From Tubiluchus corallicola (lineage: Eukaryota > Priapulida > Priapulimorpha > Priapulimorphida > Tubiluchidae), in the NCBI GenBank assembly GCA_030141605.1, contig JAQGDQ010000155.1:330001-394000 (forward strand): DNA of 64,000 nucleotides. The letters are read 5' to 3'. Of the stretch, positions 14,301-25,789 are shown one piece after another. The notes beneath the pieces are model-generated. The model saw only the letters and a program-made list of their open reading frames with translations. It searched no databases and had not been told where the DNA came from. The translations under genes were made by a program, and so were the position numbers. Within the stretch, counting starts at the first letter, position 1. Each line of letters starts with the position of its first letter.

Positions 14301-17300
14301 CTAACACAAAAGCTTTTGAGAGTCACAAAAGTGTACGTTAGAGGCAGCGCTTATTCCATTGTTTTCGTCACTTTTTAAGCTCGTTACAATTGTCAACGCA
14401 TCGAATATAATTGTAATTATACAAACTTTGTAATTTGCTCACCAAGTTTACGCTTTTTCATGTAACACGGCTGCTCTAGTTGTTATTTCTGAAATTTGTA
14501 TAAAAATGTACTGCCGTGCATGGTAAAATGTAAACCATTTTTTGTAAATCATTCTTACCTGTGCCATTTTTACCTAAATTCCTTTTTGTTTCAAAAAGTG
14601 CATAGCTTGAGTGCAAACCTGAGTTAAAGATTTGCTTTGTCAACGAAAGAAATTCGAAATTACCGATTTAAAGTGGCGTTTACGTAGCATCCGGATGCGG
14701 GGGTGCAGAATAGATAAAATCCGCTTTCGTCGTTTTCAATGAACCAATTTACGCAGCCTGTATATACGTTATTTTTCTGAAGCTATTCTTATTGATGGAA
14801 ACGCATACGCATCCAGATGCTACGTAAACACCACTTTACACGTTAAATTGTACAGCCTGCCTGGTATAGTTACAAATGTTTTAGGCAAGACGCTAAATTT
14901 GGACCATCGTTAAAAAATTTTCACTATTGAGCACTTAATTTAAGACAACCATTAAAAACTTATTAATGAACATAACGCGTTGTGTCTGGTACAAATTTTT
15001 TTGTTAAGAAAAAGAAACTCAAAATAATTGTATGTCTCGTGCATAATTTCGTGCAGCTTTTGTATGCTAAAACCTTTCTGATGAAAACAACTTACTTGGG
15101 GGAGGTAAACCAACACCCCTTTTCCGGTTTGTCATCAGTTATTTTATCGTCAGTGTGCAGTTCAGGGATATAATTTACTGTACCTAGTCCTTCTATTTTA
15201 CAATTTAATAATCTTTGTTTGATCTTTTTTTAGATTTGTTTGGCCCCAGCGCAATAACAGACATCAGGAACGATACGTCGGGCCTTTTTCGGGATTTACT
15301 ATGCACTGTGTTGACGGTAAGTACAGGGACTATGCTGCACAAACAACTGGTGCACCGTCCGAATACCTTTTCCGAACTTCTTGTTCTACAGGGTATTATA
15401 CATATATTATACAGGGTTAGTAAACTAAGAGCTAAATCAATTTTAGAGACTAATTATGTAATTATTCGTTCCATTTCACAAAAAAGCAAGAACTACAAGT
15501 CTATGTGAGTTAACTGCTCTCTATAATAGCAGTTGTAATACTATTTCCAGTGTGCATTAGCAACCTACTGGCAAAGTCCCTGTACAAAATTGCGTATAAA
15601 TACACTTATAGTCAAAAATACGCGAACGTCCTACATAGTCCTCATTTATAACGCAAAGCCAGCAGCTGTTTTTACTGAATTACAGTTATAATGTTATAGA
15701 CAGAGTACAATGGAATGACGTCAGAACAATGCAAAACGTCAGCAGTTTTCCAATCGAACCTCCAATCGTCCCAAAATGTAACCAGCATCATCGTGTATTC
15801 CTTTCCCTGTTTCTAAAGAGCCATATATCTTCTTTCAAGAGTCCCACCAGGCGCCGCTATAACGCTTTTTCTGTAGGCTGTTTAGTCAAAACTGAGAGCT
15901 GGCTCAGGAAAAACATCCTTTACGGTCGTGGCTCTTCCGCAAATTCTAAATAATTATGCCGATTACACCCACCATTAAATGGGCTGTTTGACTGTAGCCA
16001 GCACCACCCCGGCGTTCCCATTGTTATCGTAACCCTCGATAACTATGCCAAGTACACTCGCTTTGAGGCAATTAATTGCAATTAATTAATTACCTTACTG
16101 CGGGAGCTTCAGTTGGGTCGTTGATACGTTCACACACGACTTCGAACCAAATATGCGTTGTGATATAAATCGTTATCCCCCTAGTTGACAAACTGGCTCC
16201 GCAATAAGCCGTTTCAATGTGAATAATTTTGTGTATAGATTCGTGCGGCGGATAGTGTTTTTACGAGTAGGCACTTACGTATTTTCTCAATCTTACAAAG
16301 TAAATCGAACAAATAGGTAACAGTCATATACAGGTTTATTGAACGATTACTAAACATCCAATGATTGATAAAACGATTTAACAGTTAACAATTTTGGTTT
16401 CTTTAACGCTTTTGGCACTTACAACTATTGTTGATAAATCCCAGTTGAAGTTTTACAGTTTCACGTCAATAAAATTTATCTGCGACTCAACAATCGTTAC
16501 TTCATACAAAAGTACAAGTCAATATAAATTCACTCGACCTGTTTAACAATTACTGAATAGATTGTAATGTTACTTAACTTGTGGACTGACCAATCTTATA
16601 CGACTGTAATTGGCCAGATCCAAACTCCTAGTAGAGACGTTCTAAGCACAAGCGGTTTGGTTGATCAAACTACGCAGAAGTATCCTCTATGCTGAGCTAT
16701 AGTAACATTCTCCTAACTCGAGAATTTCTCTTCAACAGACCTACACGACAGCTTCTCGTCCACAACCCTTGACTTCCAGCAACCGACAACCGCTAAAACT
16801 CTCTCGGCACTCTCTTTTGAATGCAAGGTCAGCACCAGAATCGTCCTAAAATGTAAACCACATCAACACGCAGCATCACAATATTCAGTTGTGTTGTTCT
16901 AACCACCAATGTCCCATTTCCAACTTCCCTCCCTACTCTCTAAGCTTATTCTGTTCACTTTTTAGGCCAAACTAGACCCAGCTGTAAAAGAGAACGATGA
17001 TACAGCAAGGGAGGATGCCAGGAAACTGTTCCGCGACAATATCCATCCAAATTACGTTGCTCTGTTTGCCGTCCGGAGCCTTGCACACATGCGCAAAGTG
17101 AATGAGGAATTTCGTAAGATTTCACCAATCACAGTAGGGGATGCCTTCATGAAGGAAGCGAATAAGGACAATTTTCCAGGCGATTACATTAAAGCATTTG
17201 GGGACATCAGTAAGTACTTAGACATAGCTTTTGCGACGGAAATCGAAGTGTAATTCAAAAAAGGGGCGAAAATGCACTCTTTCAGGAAACATGGGCGGCC

Positions 17301-20300
17301 CAAAAATTACAAAGCGCACTGTCGAATTTGATTAATTTGGTGATTTCATGCGCTAATATGGTTGGCATATCGCTACTGTCACAGCTACAGATATAAGTTT
17401 TGGGTCAAAGATAATATTCAATGAGATCAACTTCGGTTGCAGTTACAAATACCATCAAGTCTAGTATTACCACATCCGGGCTGTTAGAGAAGTAAGAGAA
17501 TGTACTTTCACTATGAAATCTATTTTATGAACCAATAGTCAGTTTTTTTAGTCACAAGTCTACCCTTGAATCATCAAGGCTGTTGTGAATCAGAACTTTG
17601 GAGCACAAACACATTATGAATCCAACTCGCGCAATGTAATGAAGCGATGCCAAAAAGACAATGCTTAGTTTAATGTTAAGCCTTTATTTCCAGGAAGCAA
17701 CTACTACATGATGCCAATGATGGAATTACCCGTTCTCGATTGATTGCACAACGTATACAATCTCTATAATCTTATATCACAAATCATAAGTATATTATCC
17801 AGATCAGTGACGGCTCGTGTACCCCCTGTTTTCACTCATAAGTATCGATAATATTCAATATAATGAGTCTTTTCTTTAGTTTTTTTATACTTGTGCAGAG
17901 TATGTGAGGGAAGTACAATTTGCTTTACAGCCCTAGCAACGTGGTATTTGGCTGTTGTGCGCACGCGGTCATGTGCACAGGTCTCAGATAACAGGCTGTA
18001 CGCTACCGTCTGCTGTCAGGTAGAAAAGTACTGTCTCCGAACACAGTAACAATTGCCACGTGCTTACCGTGTAGCGTCATATTTTTGGATGTGATAAAGT
18101 GTAAACTTAGCGCGTGTGCTTAAAACATAAATTATTTAGTAGTGGACGCCTTGCATCCCCAAAAAATAAGCTTTGCGACTGTAGTGAAGTACAACAGCCT
18201 AATTTTTCACAGTTGGTCTAGCCATGAAAAAGTCGCAGTTAAGAAAAAATGCCGTTCAACACATGATCTTCAAATATAACTACAACATTAAAATTACATT
18301 AAATTAAAAGTTTTTTACATTTTATACAGTATTAAAACTATGGCTAAAAATTTTCTCAAGCAGCACTCCCACTAATTTTAGTTACGAACCGCCGCTGATC
18401 CAGACGATTATAAGATTAACATCGAAGTAAAAGACTTTTTACTAATTCGCAGTATATTCAATGTACTTGTTCCAATCTAGCATTGCCTCGCCGCTCGAGT
18501 GTGTTCATCTGACTTATACGCGGGAAAAGAGAACGAACCAACCGAAAAATTTAATCACATTATCCGCAATTTTAGAACATTTGCGCGAACTCAGAATTAA
18601 CCATCCCACTTTTTTAACGGGAAATTTAAACCAAAGATCTGTAACTAATCGCCATCGCTCACAGTTATATTAAGTTTACCATAATTACATGGTTAATAAT
18701 GCAGAATGTTAGTCACATAAACCAGTTGCATTGTTATTGTTTACCTTAGCAACGGCACTGATATTAAGCTTAGATTTGGAAAACTATTTCATTAGAGGTT
18801 GCTTTATTCGGCTTGTGGTGTCTCCAAGTTTCTATATGTAAATTTTCGGTAAAAGCAACTTTATATTTAAAACAATTTTATTAGCTAACAAGTAATTTTC
18901 CAATTCAAATTTAAATTGACAATATGTTCTAAATTTGTGTCCTTTGCCTATGTTATTATAATCTTTATTTTTTCAGTTGTCTAATATTCGTTATACATTT
19001 TTTGTCATTTCATTTAACGAATGCTAACAGCCGCTTTTCGTTTATCGTTTCCTGGTTTTCCCAGACATATACAAAATCAATATGAGTAAAAAGAGATGTT
19101 TCAAATGATGCCCAGCTATCTAAGCCAGCCTCACCTTATATAAAATATGGGCCAAAAAACATAATTCTGGTAGTTTCCTGTTTTGGATATAAGCACGTAG
19201 TGCCTCCTGGTGTTTGTTTTTCCTAGTTTAGACAGGTGAGCTAGTCCAGGAAATAGGCCATTGGCCTCATTTCACAGTTAGGATATGAAAGTAGTGAGTC
19301 ACCGGTATGCGGCAAAGATGTAAGTTTCATTTCTTTACATTTTGTCATGTCATATTATTATTAATTATCATTATACCAGTTACTTAATGTTGTGACGTTG
19401 GTTTAGCAGAAAGAATTTTTAATTTTTTTCAGATAAGACGAAGTCAAACGCATGTCGCGTACATTTGCCGTCATGACAGTTATTTTCTGCCAAACGCACA
19501 AAACGTTTTTGCAAAAATTAAAAATATTGCTCGCTTGTTTTAAGCCACAAAATCAACACGTACCAGACTCAGAAACTCTAATGTTACTGAGTAAGAAATT
19601 CATTTTTTCAGTGTTGATAATAAACGACAAAGCCCTGTACCTTGCCTCGAGAATTTTACACGCTGTGAAAGGTCCTGGTACCAAAGAGGACCAGGTAATT
19701 CGTGTTTTAGTGTCGCGCTGTGACAAGGACTTGATGAACATACGGGAATCGTATGACAAGCACATGGGAGGACTGCGAAATGCTATTCAGGTTTGCTATT
19801 AAACTACAAAGCATTAGGTAAATAAAGTACGTTGAGTTGAATTGACGAGAGGTTAAACTTCACGGTGCGCGGTGAGTTTGGTACAGGCCAATTTGGTCCT
19901 GGTAATTTTGGTACAGCGACATTTTGGTATAGGGAAAATTTGGTACAGAGTAAATATAGTAGTAACGAAGTTTTGACAAGCATTTTTCGTACAAGTAAAT
20001 ATGGTACAAGGTAAAAATGGTACGGAACAAATTTGGTAGTAGGAAAGTTTAGTACTGGGAAAGTTTGATATTAGGAAAATTCGATACAGACAAAGTTTGG
20101 TACAAAGAAAGCTTGGCTCTATGAATATATATAATTATATAACGTAGTCGGGAAAGTTACAGAGGCTCATATTGCTGCCTTTGTTTTTATTTTATTTTTT
20201 ATTCTTTAATTTTTTTGTTCATTTGTTTGTTATTATTTTGTCATTGTTGTTATCATTTCTGTTTCTTGCTCCACTTTTGTTATGATTATTACCAGTACCA

Positions 20301-20461
20301 TCATCACTATCATCATTATCATGATCATCATCATGATCATCACCATCATTATCATCATTGCTGTCATGTCACCATTGTTACTTTTATCGTTTTGTTGCTG
20401 TTGCTGTTGTCATTGTTGTTTTGTTATTGTCGATGATGTTGTTGGTGTTGCTGCTGCTGTT

Positions 20462-20507
<46 letters not shown>

Positions 20508-20520
20508 CCATCATCATCAC

Positions 20521-20562
<42 letters not shown>

Positions 20563-21801
20563 CATCATCAAACCACGTTAACAACTGGAAAAGCAAAATC
20601 AAATGCATTAACAAAAAACAGTGGCAATTTTAATCACCATTTCTGCCAACAGCAGCTTTATGACTGCATTAAACCATCACCGTCATCACTGCCAGCAGCA
20701 GCAGTAGTAGGAGCATCAAGAAGAACGGTCCTTACTCCATACTGTGGGCCGGAACCATACTACGCTTATACAGGACGTTTTCTCCAGTAATATCTTTGGC
20801 CATCACTGCCGTGGTTTTATCTCAGTTTTATAAGTTCTGTAAAAAATAGTCATTATTAGCGAAAAACAAATTGATGAGTTTATCGAAAATTTGCATGGTG
20901 AGCTGGAGACCTTTCAGATTCAGAGACCTTTTCAGACCTTTCACATAGGTGGGATAATCACTGATTAAATTATCTTATCACTGATAAGCACTGTTAATTA
21001 TTATGTTTATGAACTTTTAATAAACCAGACTTTCCTAGTTCCAAATTTTCTATTTTCCAGTTGAAATAATTATTTTGTACTGAGACATAGAAATGCGGTT
21101 TTTTTTAGTACCAAATTTTCCAGTATCAAAATTTCCTAGTACCAAATTTTCCTCGTACCATATTTTTCCAGTACCAATATTTCTTAGTACTAAACAATCC
21201 TGGTACTATATTTTTTTTCTACCAAACATTCCCCGTAACACATTTTCCTGTACCAAAAATTCCTTCTCTCTAAAGATGACGGTACCAAATTTAAGCACTT
21301 GTTGATTATAATGTTTTATTAAGCAGCACCAAGTCTAGTCAGTGATTGGTTCATGATTGCCTTTCCGTTAATATTCATTTTTATTGCATGTTATAGGGGT
21401 TAAATCTATGAGATACTTTTTTCTACATAAATACTACAAAGTACTTTTTCTGTGAAATACTATGAAATTAGTCCCTTTTTGCATTTCCTCTACTTTCTCT
21501 TGGAGTTCGATTTATGGAAATTTGGTTTCTTATCACATGACTTAGATTAAAGTGAACTCATTCTTAAAAAAATGTTATTACATTTTATTAAAAAACGAAA
21601 AAGTGGGGTGAACTAAACAGATTGAGTTATTTGTATCTGGCGCGTTAATGTGCTTATTTTTGAGATAGGGAGGGGAGGAGAAAGGGAGGGAGAGGGGTTT
21701 ATTGCACAGTTAGTAAGTTTTGCATCCAACAGCATTTTTTCTACTTACAGGGTGATTTTTCAGGAGATGTCCGCGATTGTTTGCTTAGTCTGGTCAAGTG
21801 A
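6855..21801 (+). CDS. Annexin, complete eight-exon gene (320 aa)
   Basis: Coding exons: 6855-6963, 8455-8549, 8700-8813, 13807-13894, 15234-15316, 16966-17209, 19612-19790 and 21751-21801, summing to 963 nt (320 codons plus TGA). All junctions are GT-AG and phases agree. Exons 1-3 (residues 1-106) give a short N-terminus and repeat 1, with a calcium loop KGPGTDEKTF. Exons 4-5 (107-163) give repeat 2, loop GSGTDEDTL, then NDTSGLFRDLL. Exon 6 (164-244) holds repeat 3, whose GxGTDE loop is replaced by NIHPNY. Exons 7-8 (245-320) give repeat 4, loop KGPGTKEDQV, then GDFSGDVRDCLLSLVK. Length fits a core annexin of about 310-320 aa. The product is expected to be cytosolic and to bind membranes with calcium. 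The ATG at 6855 opens the frame; the one at 6848 is out of frame. A 5' non-coding exon is possible. AATAAA at 21906 is a likely poly(A) signal. Confidence 0.92.
7700..7955. repeat. TAA/AAC microsatellite in annexin intron 1
   Basis: ATG/GAT units, then (TAA)n at about 7747-7912, then AAG and AAC triplets. Long poly-Leu, poly-Asn and poly-Ile reading frames here are artefacts of the repeat. Confidence 0.95.
8250..8412. repeat. GA / CA / GTGA microsatellite cluster just before annexin exon 2
   Basis: (GA)n at about 8276-8300, (CA)n at about 8321-8382, then GTGA units to 8412. The exon 2 acceptor follows at 8454. Confidence 0.95.
9645..10605 (-). mobile_element. CR1-like retrotransposon remnant in annexin intron 3, split by a MITE
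   Basis: Minus-strand reading of 10600-10370 gives an endonuclease-like stretch (NNDVAVTKTWLDGSVPDS, then VYRKNRESRGEGV), typical of CR1/L2-type elements. Minus-strand reading of 9817-9645 gives RT motifs KQGCVLSAVLFSIYVND and MMYADDIILMS. Stops are present and the sequence between endonuclease and RT motif B is missing. A 525-bp element with inverted ends (9817-10341) sits between the two pieces. Confidence 0.75.
9817..10341. mobile_element. MITE with about 21-bp terminal inverted repeats, inserted in the CR1-like remnant
   Basis: Left end AAAGGAAGACCGGACGATTG and right end CAATCATCCGGTCTTCCTTT are inverse complements with one mismatch; TA flanks both ends, which would fit a Tc1/mariner-type target duplication. 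No coding potential seen. Confidence 0.7.
11332..11612 (-). mobile_element. hAT-like non-autonomous element, copy 1 (annexin intron 3)
   Basis: Ends CAGTGGCGGTTC and (inverted) GTGGCGGCTCGTG. Internal blocks match the element at 17805-18397 in the opposite orientation, including CTTTTCTTTAGTT and CACGTGCTTACCGTG (seen here on the minus strand). Target duplication not recognisable. Confidence 0.65.
13408..13666 (+). repeat. Dispersed repeat, copy 1 (about 260 bp)
   Basis: Nearly the same sequence occurs at 28055-28328 in the same orientation, from CATTTCTAATTATGAATTCA to GCGAAACTTACTGACG, with a few substitutions and small indels. Both ends stop sharply, so this is a young non-autonomous element or terminal piece. 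This copy is in annexin intron 3. Confidence 0.85.
14669..14838. mobile_element. Palindromic MITE in annexin intron 4
   Basis: About 33-bp inverted ends: TAAAGTGGCGTTTACGTAGC at the left and GCTACGTAAACACCACTTTA at the right, extended by GGATGCG-type sequence. 170 bp in all, so the transcript could fold into a hairpin. Confidence 0.8.
17805..18397 (+). mobile_element. hAT-like non-autonomous element, copy 2, with 8-bp target duplication
   Basis: Begins CAGTGACGGCTCGTG and ends TTACGAACCGCCGCTG (inverse CAGCGGCGGTTCGTAA). The flanks ATCCAGAT (17797-17804) and ATCCAGAC (18398-18405) are an 8-bp duplication with one mismatch, as expected for hAT. No transposase is visible. Lies in annexin intron 6. 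Confidence 0.75.
19858..21303. mobile_element. Large foldback element with tandem subrepeats (last intron of the complete annexin)
   Basis: The left arm (about 19860-20115) is built from degenerate AATTTGGTACAGGG units; the right arm (about 21030-21295) from their inverse, AGTACCAAATTTTCC. The core holds CAT/TCA trinucleotide runs (about 20282-20370 and 20461-20565). Annexin copy 1 lacks it at the homologous place (about 1930-1960), giving both boundaries approximately. No ORF with transposase features. Confidence 0.75.
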
Positions 21802-21905
21802 GTTGGCAAACTTTGTGTTATGGCACCAACATCGGTACACCTATGCGTGGAAAATTTCACTTGTTATAGCCATTTGGTGTATTTGACTGTACAATACATA
21901 TACGT

Positions 21906-21911
21906 AATAAA
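21906..21911 (+). terminator. Poly(A) signal of the complete annexin gene
   Basis: AATAAA about 105 bases after the TGA at 21799-21801. The upstream annexin copy has the related AATAGA at the equivalent place (near 2755). Inferred from position and paralogue comparison. Confidence 0.55.
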
Positions 21912-22266
21912 AAGCTTGTACTTTTCTGCAAATGCACTGGTTTATATTGCATCCAAATTTGATCTGTTTACTTAATAATAATTCCGCATGACTATAATTA
22001 AACAAAGCTGAATTAAATAATGCTGATTATTGTTGCTTGCTAACTTGAAAGAGATTTAAATATTGAAAGGCCTGAACTAACTGTGGCAAGATTTTAGGCA
22101 AATTGAAGAAAAGCAGAAGAAAGAAATAAAGTAAAGAGACTGATACCTAACTTCCCATATAACGGGTAACAGGAGAACTCTAAGCCTCCAGCAGAAGAAA
22201 CACAAGTGCAAAAATCACTGGTACTTTTAGGGGTGGCATATATACTACATGTTACAAAACTGCTAC

Positions 22267-23795
22267 GTACCATATGATGCAAAGCTTATACGTACTACCT
22301 GATGCAAAGCTTATACGTACTACCTGATGCAAAGCTTATACGTACTACGTGATGCAAAGCCTATACGTATTACATGATGCAAAGCTTATACGTACTACCT
22401 GATGCAAAGCTTATACGTATTACATGATGCAAAGCTTATACGTACTACCTGATGCAAAGCTTATGATGCAAAGCTTATACGTACTACCTGATGCAAAGCT
22501 TATACGTACTACCTGATGCAAAGCTTATACGTACTACGTGATGCAAAGCCTATACGTATTACATGATGCAAAGCTTATACGTACTACCTGATGCAAAGCT
22601 TATACGTCTTACATGATGCAAAGCTTATACGTACTACATGATGCAAAGTTTATACGTACTACTGATGCAAAGCTTATACGTACTACCTGATGCAAAGCTT
22701 ATACGTACTACCTGATGCAAAGCTTATACGTACCACATGATGCAAAGCTTATACGTACCACATGATGCAAAGCTTATACGTACTACCTGATGCAAAGCTT
22801 ATACGTCTTACATGATGCAAAGCTTATACGTACTACATGATGCAAAGTTTATACGTACTACTGATGCAAAGCTTATACGTACTACCTGATGCAAAGCTTA
22901 TACGTACTACCTGATGCAAAGCTTATACGTACCACATGATGCAGAGCTTATACGTACCACATGATGCAGAGCTCATACGTACTACCTGATGCAAAGCTTA
23001 TACGTACCACCTGATGCAAAGCTTATACGTACTAAATGATGCAAAGCTTATACGTACTACCTGATGCAAAGCGTATACGTACTACCTGATGCAAAGCTTA
23101 TACGTACCACATGATGCAAAGCTTATACGTACCACATGATGCAAAGCTTATACGTACTACCTGATGCAAAGCTTATAGGTACTACCTGATGCAAAGCTTG
23201 TACGTATTACATGATGCAAAGCTTATACTTATTACATGATGCATAGCTCATACGTACTACATCATGCAAAGCTCATACGTACTACCTGATGCAAAGCTTA
23301 TAGGTACTACCTGGTGCAGAGCTTATACGTATTACATCATGCAAAGCTTATACGCACCACATGATGCAAAGCTTATATGTACTACATGATGCAAAGCTCA
23401 TACGTACTACCTGATGCAAAGCTTATACGTACCACATGATGCAAAGCTTATACGTACTGCCTGATGCAAAGCTTATAGGTACTACCTGATGCATAGCTTA
23501 TACGTACTACCTGATGCAAAGCTTGTACGTATTACATGATCCAAAGCTCATACGTACTACATGATGCAAAGCTTGTACGTATTACATGATGCAAAGCTTG
23601 TACGTACTACCTGATGCAAAGCTCATACGTACTACCTGATGCAAAGCTTATACGTACCACATGATGCAAAGCTTATACGTACTACCTGATGCAAAGCTTA
23701 TAGGTACTACCTGATGCATAGCTTATACGTACTACATGATGCAAAGCTTGTACGTATTACATGATGCAAAGCTTATACTTACTACATAATGCAGC
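22267..23795. repeat. 25-bp minisatellite, about 60 copies
   Basis: Unit close to CTGATGCAAAGCTTATACGT then ACTAC. Every unit normally contains the palindromes AAGCTT and TACGTA. Variants at fixed places (CCTG/CATG junction, CTTATA/CTCATA/CTTGTA) recur in blocks, for example the 22605-22720 pattern repeats at about 22805-22930, so larger blocks were also duplicated. Lies about 470 bp after the annexin stop. No spacers, so not a CRISPR. Confidence 0.97.
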
Positions 23796-24454
23796 AATAT
23801 TTATTATACACGTACAAGGACTGTTTCAAAAATAGTGATGCAAAAATTAAGAAATGATTAAGAAATTAAGTTACATAATACATCATTTTGTTACATAATG
23901 GCAAACTTTGTAATTTGTTTCCCCTTTATTACTTAACAACTCTTAACAGTTGTTAATATTAATAACGGGTCCTTATGTTAGGACTAAATTCTATTCGCAG
24001 TATACAAAACTGTAAAAACAAATAAACAATGACAAAATAAAATAATTTTATTAATGTAAAAATAGGTAGCTAATTCTATTCTCTTCAATAAAATTTAATT
24101 AGTATCACAGATTCACACTACATAGCACCATAGCGTTATACACCTAAACACCATTTAACTATCTTAGTAGAAATGATTATAAAATCCAAATATATAATAT
24201 CCAGTACATAGTGAGTATGCCCAGGACACGAAACATTTTATAGTGCACATAATTAAGCATTTTTTCATAAAAAATTATACGTAATACTATATCATTCATA
24301 ATAATAAAGAATCATTTATTATAATATCTGAATAAAAGTGACCATGAAGGTGATTAACAAAAACAATTCACTCAAATAAGAGAATAATACCAACTAAGCA
24401 GCTGATACATGTATGGACGGTAAAAATAATACGCAATATTGAAATATTCTCCAA
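23796..24454. other. AT-rich gene-free stretch
   Basis: I see no gene, no long repeat and no RNA motif here. Confidence 0.5.
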
Positions 24455-25680
24455 ATGTGTGCTTGCATAGCATAATCGTCCTTAAACGTGCAATTAAGTT
24501 TTTTTAGTTATTCCCACAGCTCTATATTATTTCTAAGTTGAGATAATCCACGTTGAAGTTGAAGTGCATAAAACATGTGTGCTGAAAAACATTCTTGAGA
24601 AAATCTCGGTTAAATGAAGACAGGATAATTTTTGATATACTACCCTATTTTCAAATCGGATAAAATATGTACATTTTAACACAATTAATGCTGCAAAAGG
24701 GTTTCTGTTAATTAAATAATAGATTAAAATTTTAATTAATGGCAGGTGAAACCAACTATTGATGACATCACAAACAAAAATATTCCACGAGCGTGTGGCA
24801 CGTGTTTGGGAAAGCAAAAATCGAAGTACAGTGCTACTGCAAGACATTCAGTATAGTTGCCCAGTATTTCGGCAGTATTAACCACTGTGCTCATGGATGA
24901 GCTGTTGAACATGTGTAGTTCGTTACAAACTGACACGTCTGAACCGAGAGGTATAACACCTGTTTTTTGTGCAACCCGTTTGCAAAATGCAGACTACTTA
25001 GCGAATGGCAAAATGCATGTAATAATGAGGAACTAGTGGCGACCACACGAATTGTGTTTTTGTGGTAATAATTCTTTCACGCAAGTCATTTTTGAAAAAT
25101 AGTATGTTTCCTTTCAATATTTTAAAAAGTAGATTGTTTTCACCTGCAGTTTAGGATTGGGTCCAGTTCTGCTTTAAACTTTGCCATTGTTTTTTATTTA
25201 GTTTTTAGAAAAGCACTTAGCAAGTGCACAGAAGACTGGTTGCTGTTGTCTCTGTAAAAGTATATTGAGGTTATGTCTAAATAATTCCAGTAAGATGGCT
25301 CTTCCAGATGTAGTTTTGGGCTTGAGAAAAGAAAAAAAATGGAAAGAAAAACGGACTGCTTCTACAAGCTACTGTTCTAGTTTGAAAATGTGATTTCAGA
25401 ATTTAAATATTAGTTTCATTATGCAGAAACGAGGAAAACGGGTTATAAAAATTAAACTTATAGCTTTTTTACAATGGTCTGACTGCAATTCAATGTTAGA
25501 ATATTAAGTGAAACACATTTATCATGTGTTTTTGTAAAACCGGCCTGATGCATCCTAACGTTGAAGCACTGTAATTTAGTTTTAGCTGTGGCAACTTATG
25601 GGCGTTCTTTTTTTGCACGCACACATGCAAAATTATCAATTTTTACAGAAATCAGTAATAATGTCTGCATCTACTTATTG
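24455..25680 (+). repeat. Copy of the 5' flank of TSR gene 1, interrupted by a family B element
   Basis: Matches 35965-36665 block by block: TGTGTGCTTG...AATCGTCC, GAGATAATCCACGTTGAAGT, then after the insertion GCCATTGTTTTT, AAGCACTTAGCAA, GTTATGTCTAAA, GATGGCTCTT and TTGAAGCA. Downstream of 25680, where the signal-peptide exon would be, no MKFL-like sequence is present; BEL/Pao remains begin at 25790. Confidence 0.75.
24716..25165 (-). repeat. Dispersed repeat family B, copy 1 (inverted)
   Basis: Inverse of the 44160-44708 repeat: right end TTAGGATTGGGTCC, internal AATAATTCTTTCACGCAAGT, GATGACATCACAAAC and ACTTAGCGAATGGCAAAATG. Inserted within the duplicated TSR 5' flank. Confidence 0.75.
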
Positions 25681-25789
25681 CATTCTGACTGCAATTCCAA
25701 AGGCTCCTACAGTAATCATCACGATCTAATGATGATAATTCTTCCACACGTTGATGACATAATATCCACTTTGCTGAAGCATTACGGTT

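Noticed and set aside
22267-23795. CRISPR array
   Set aside because: Units are head-to-tail without spacers and the genome is eukaryotic; this is a minisatellite.
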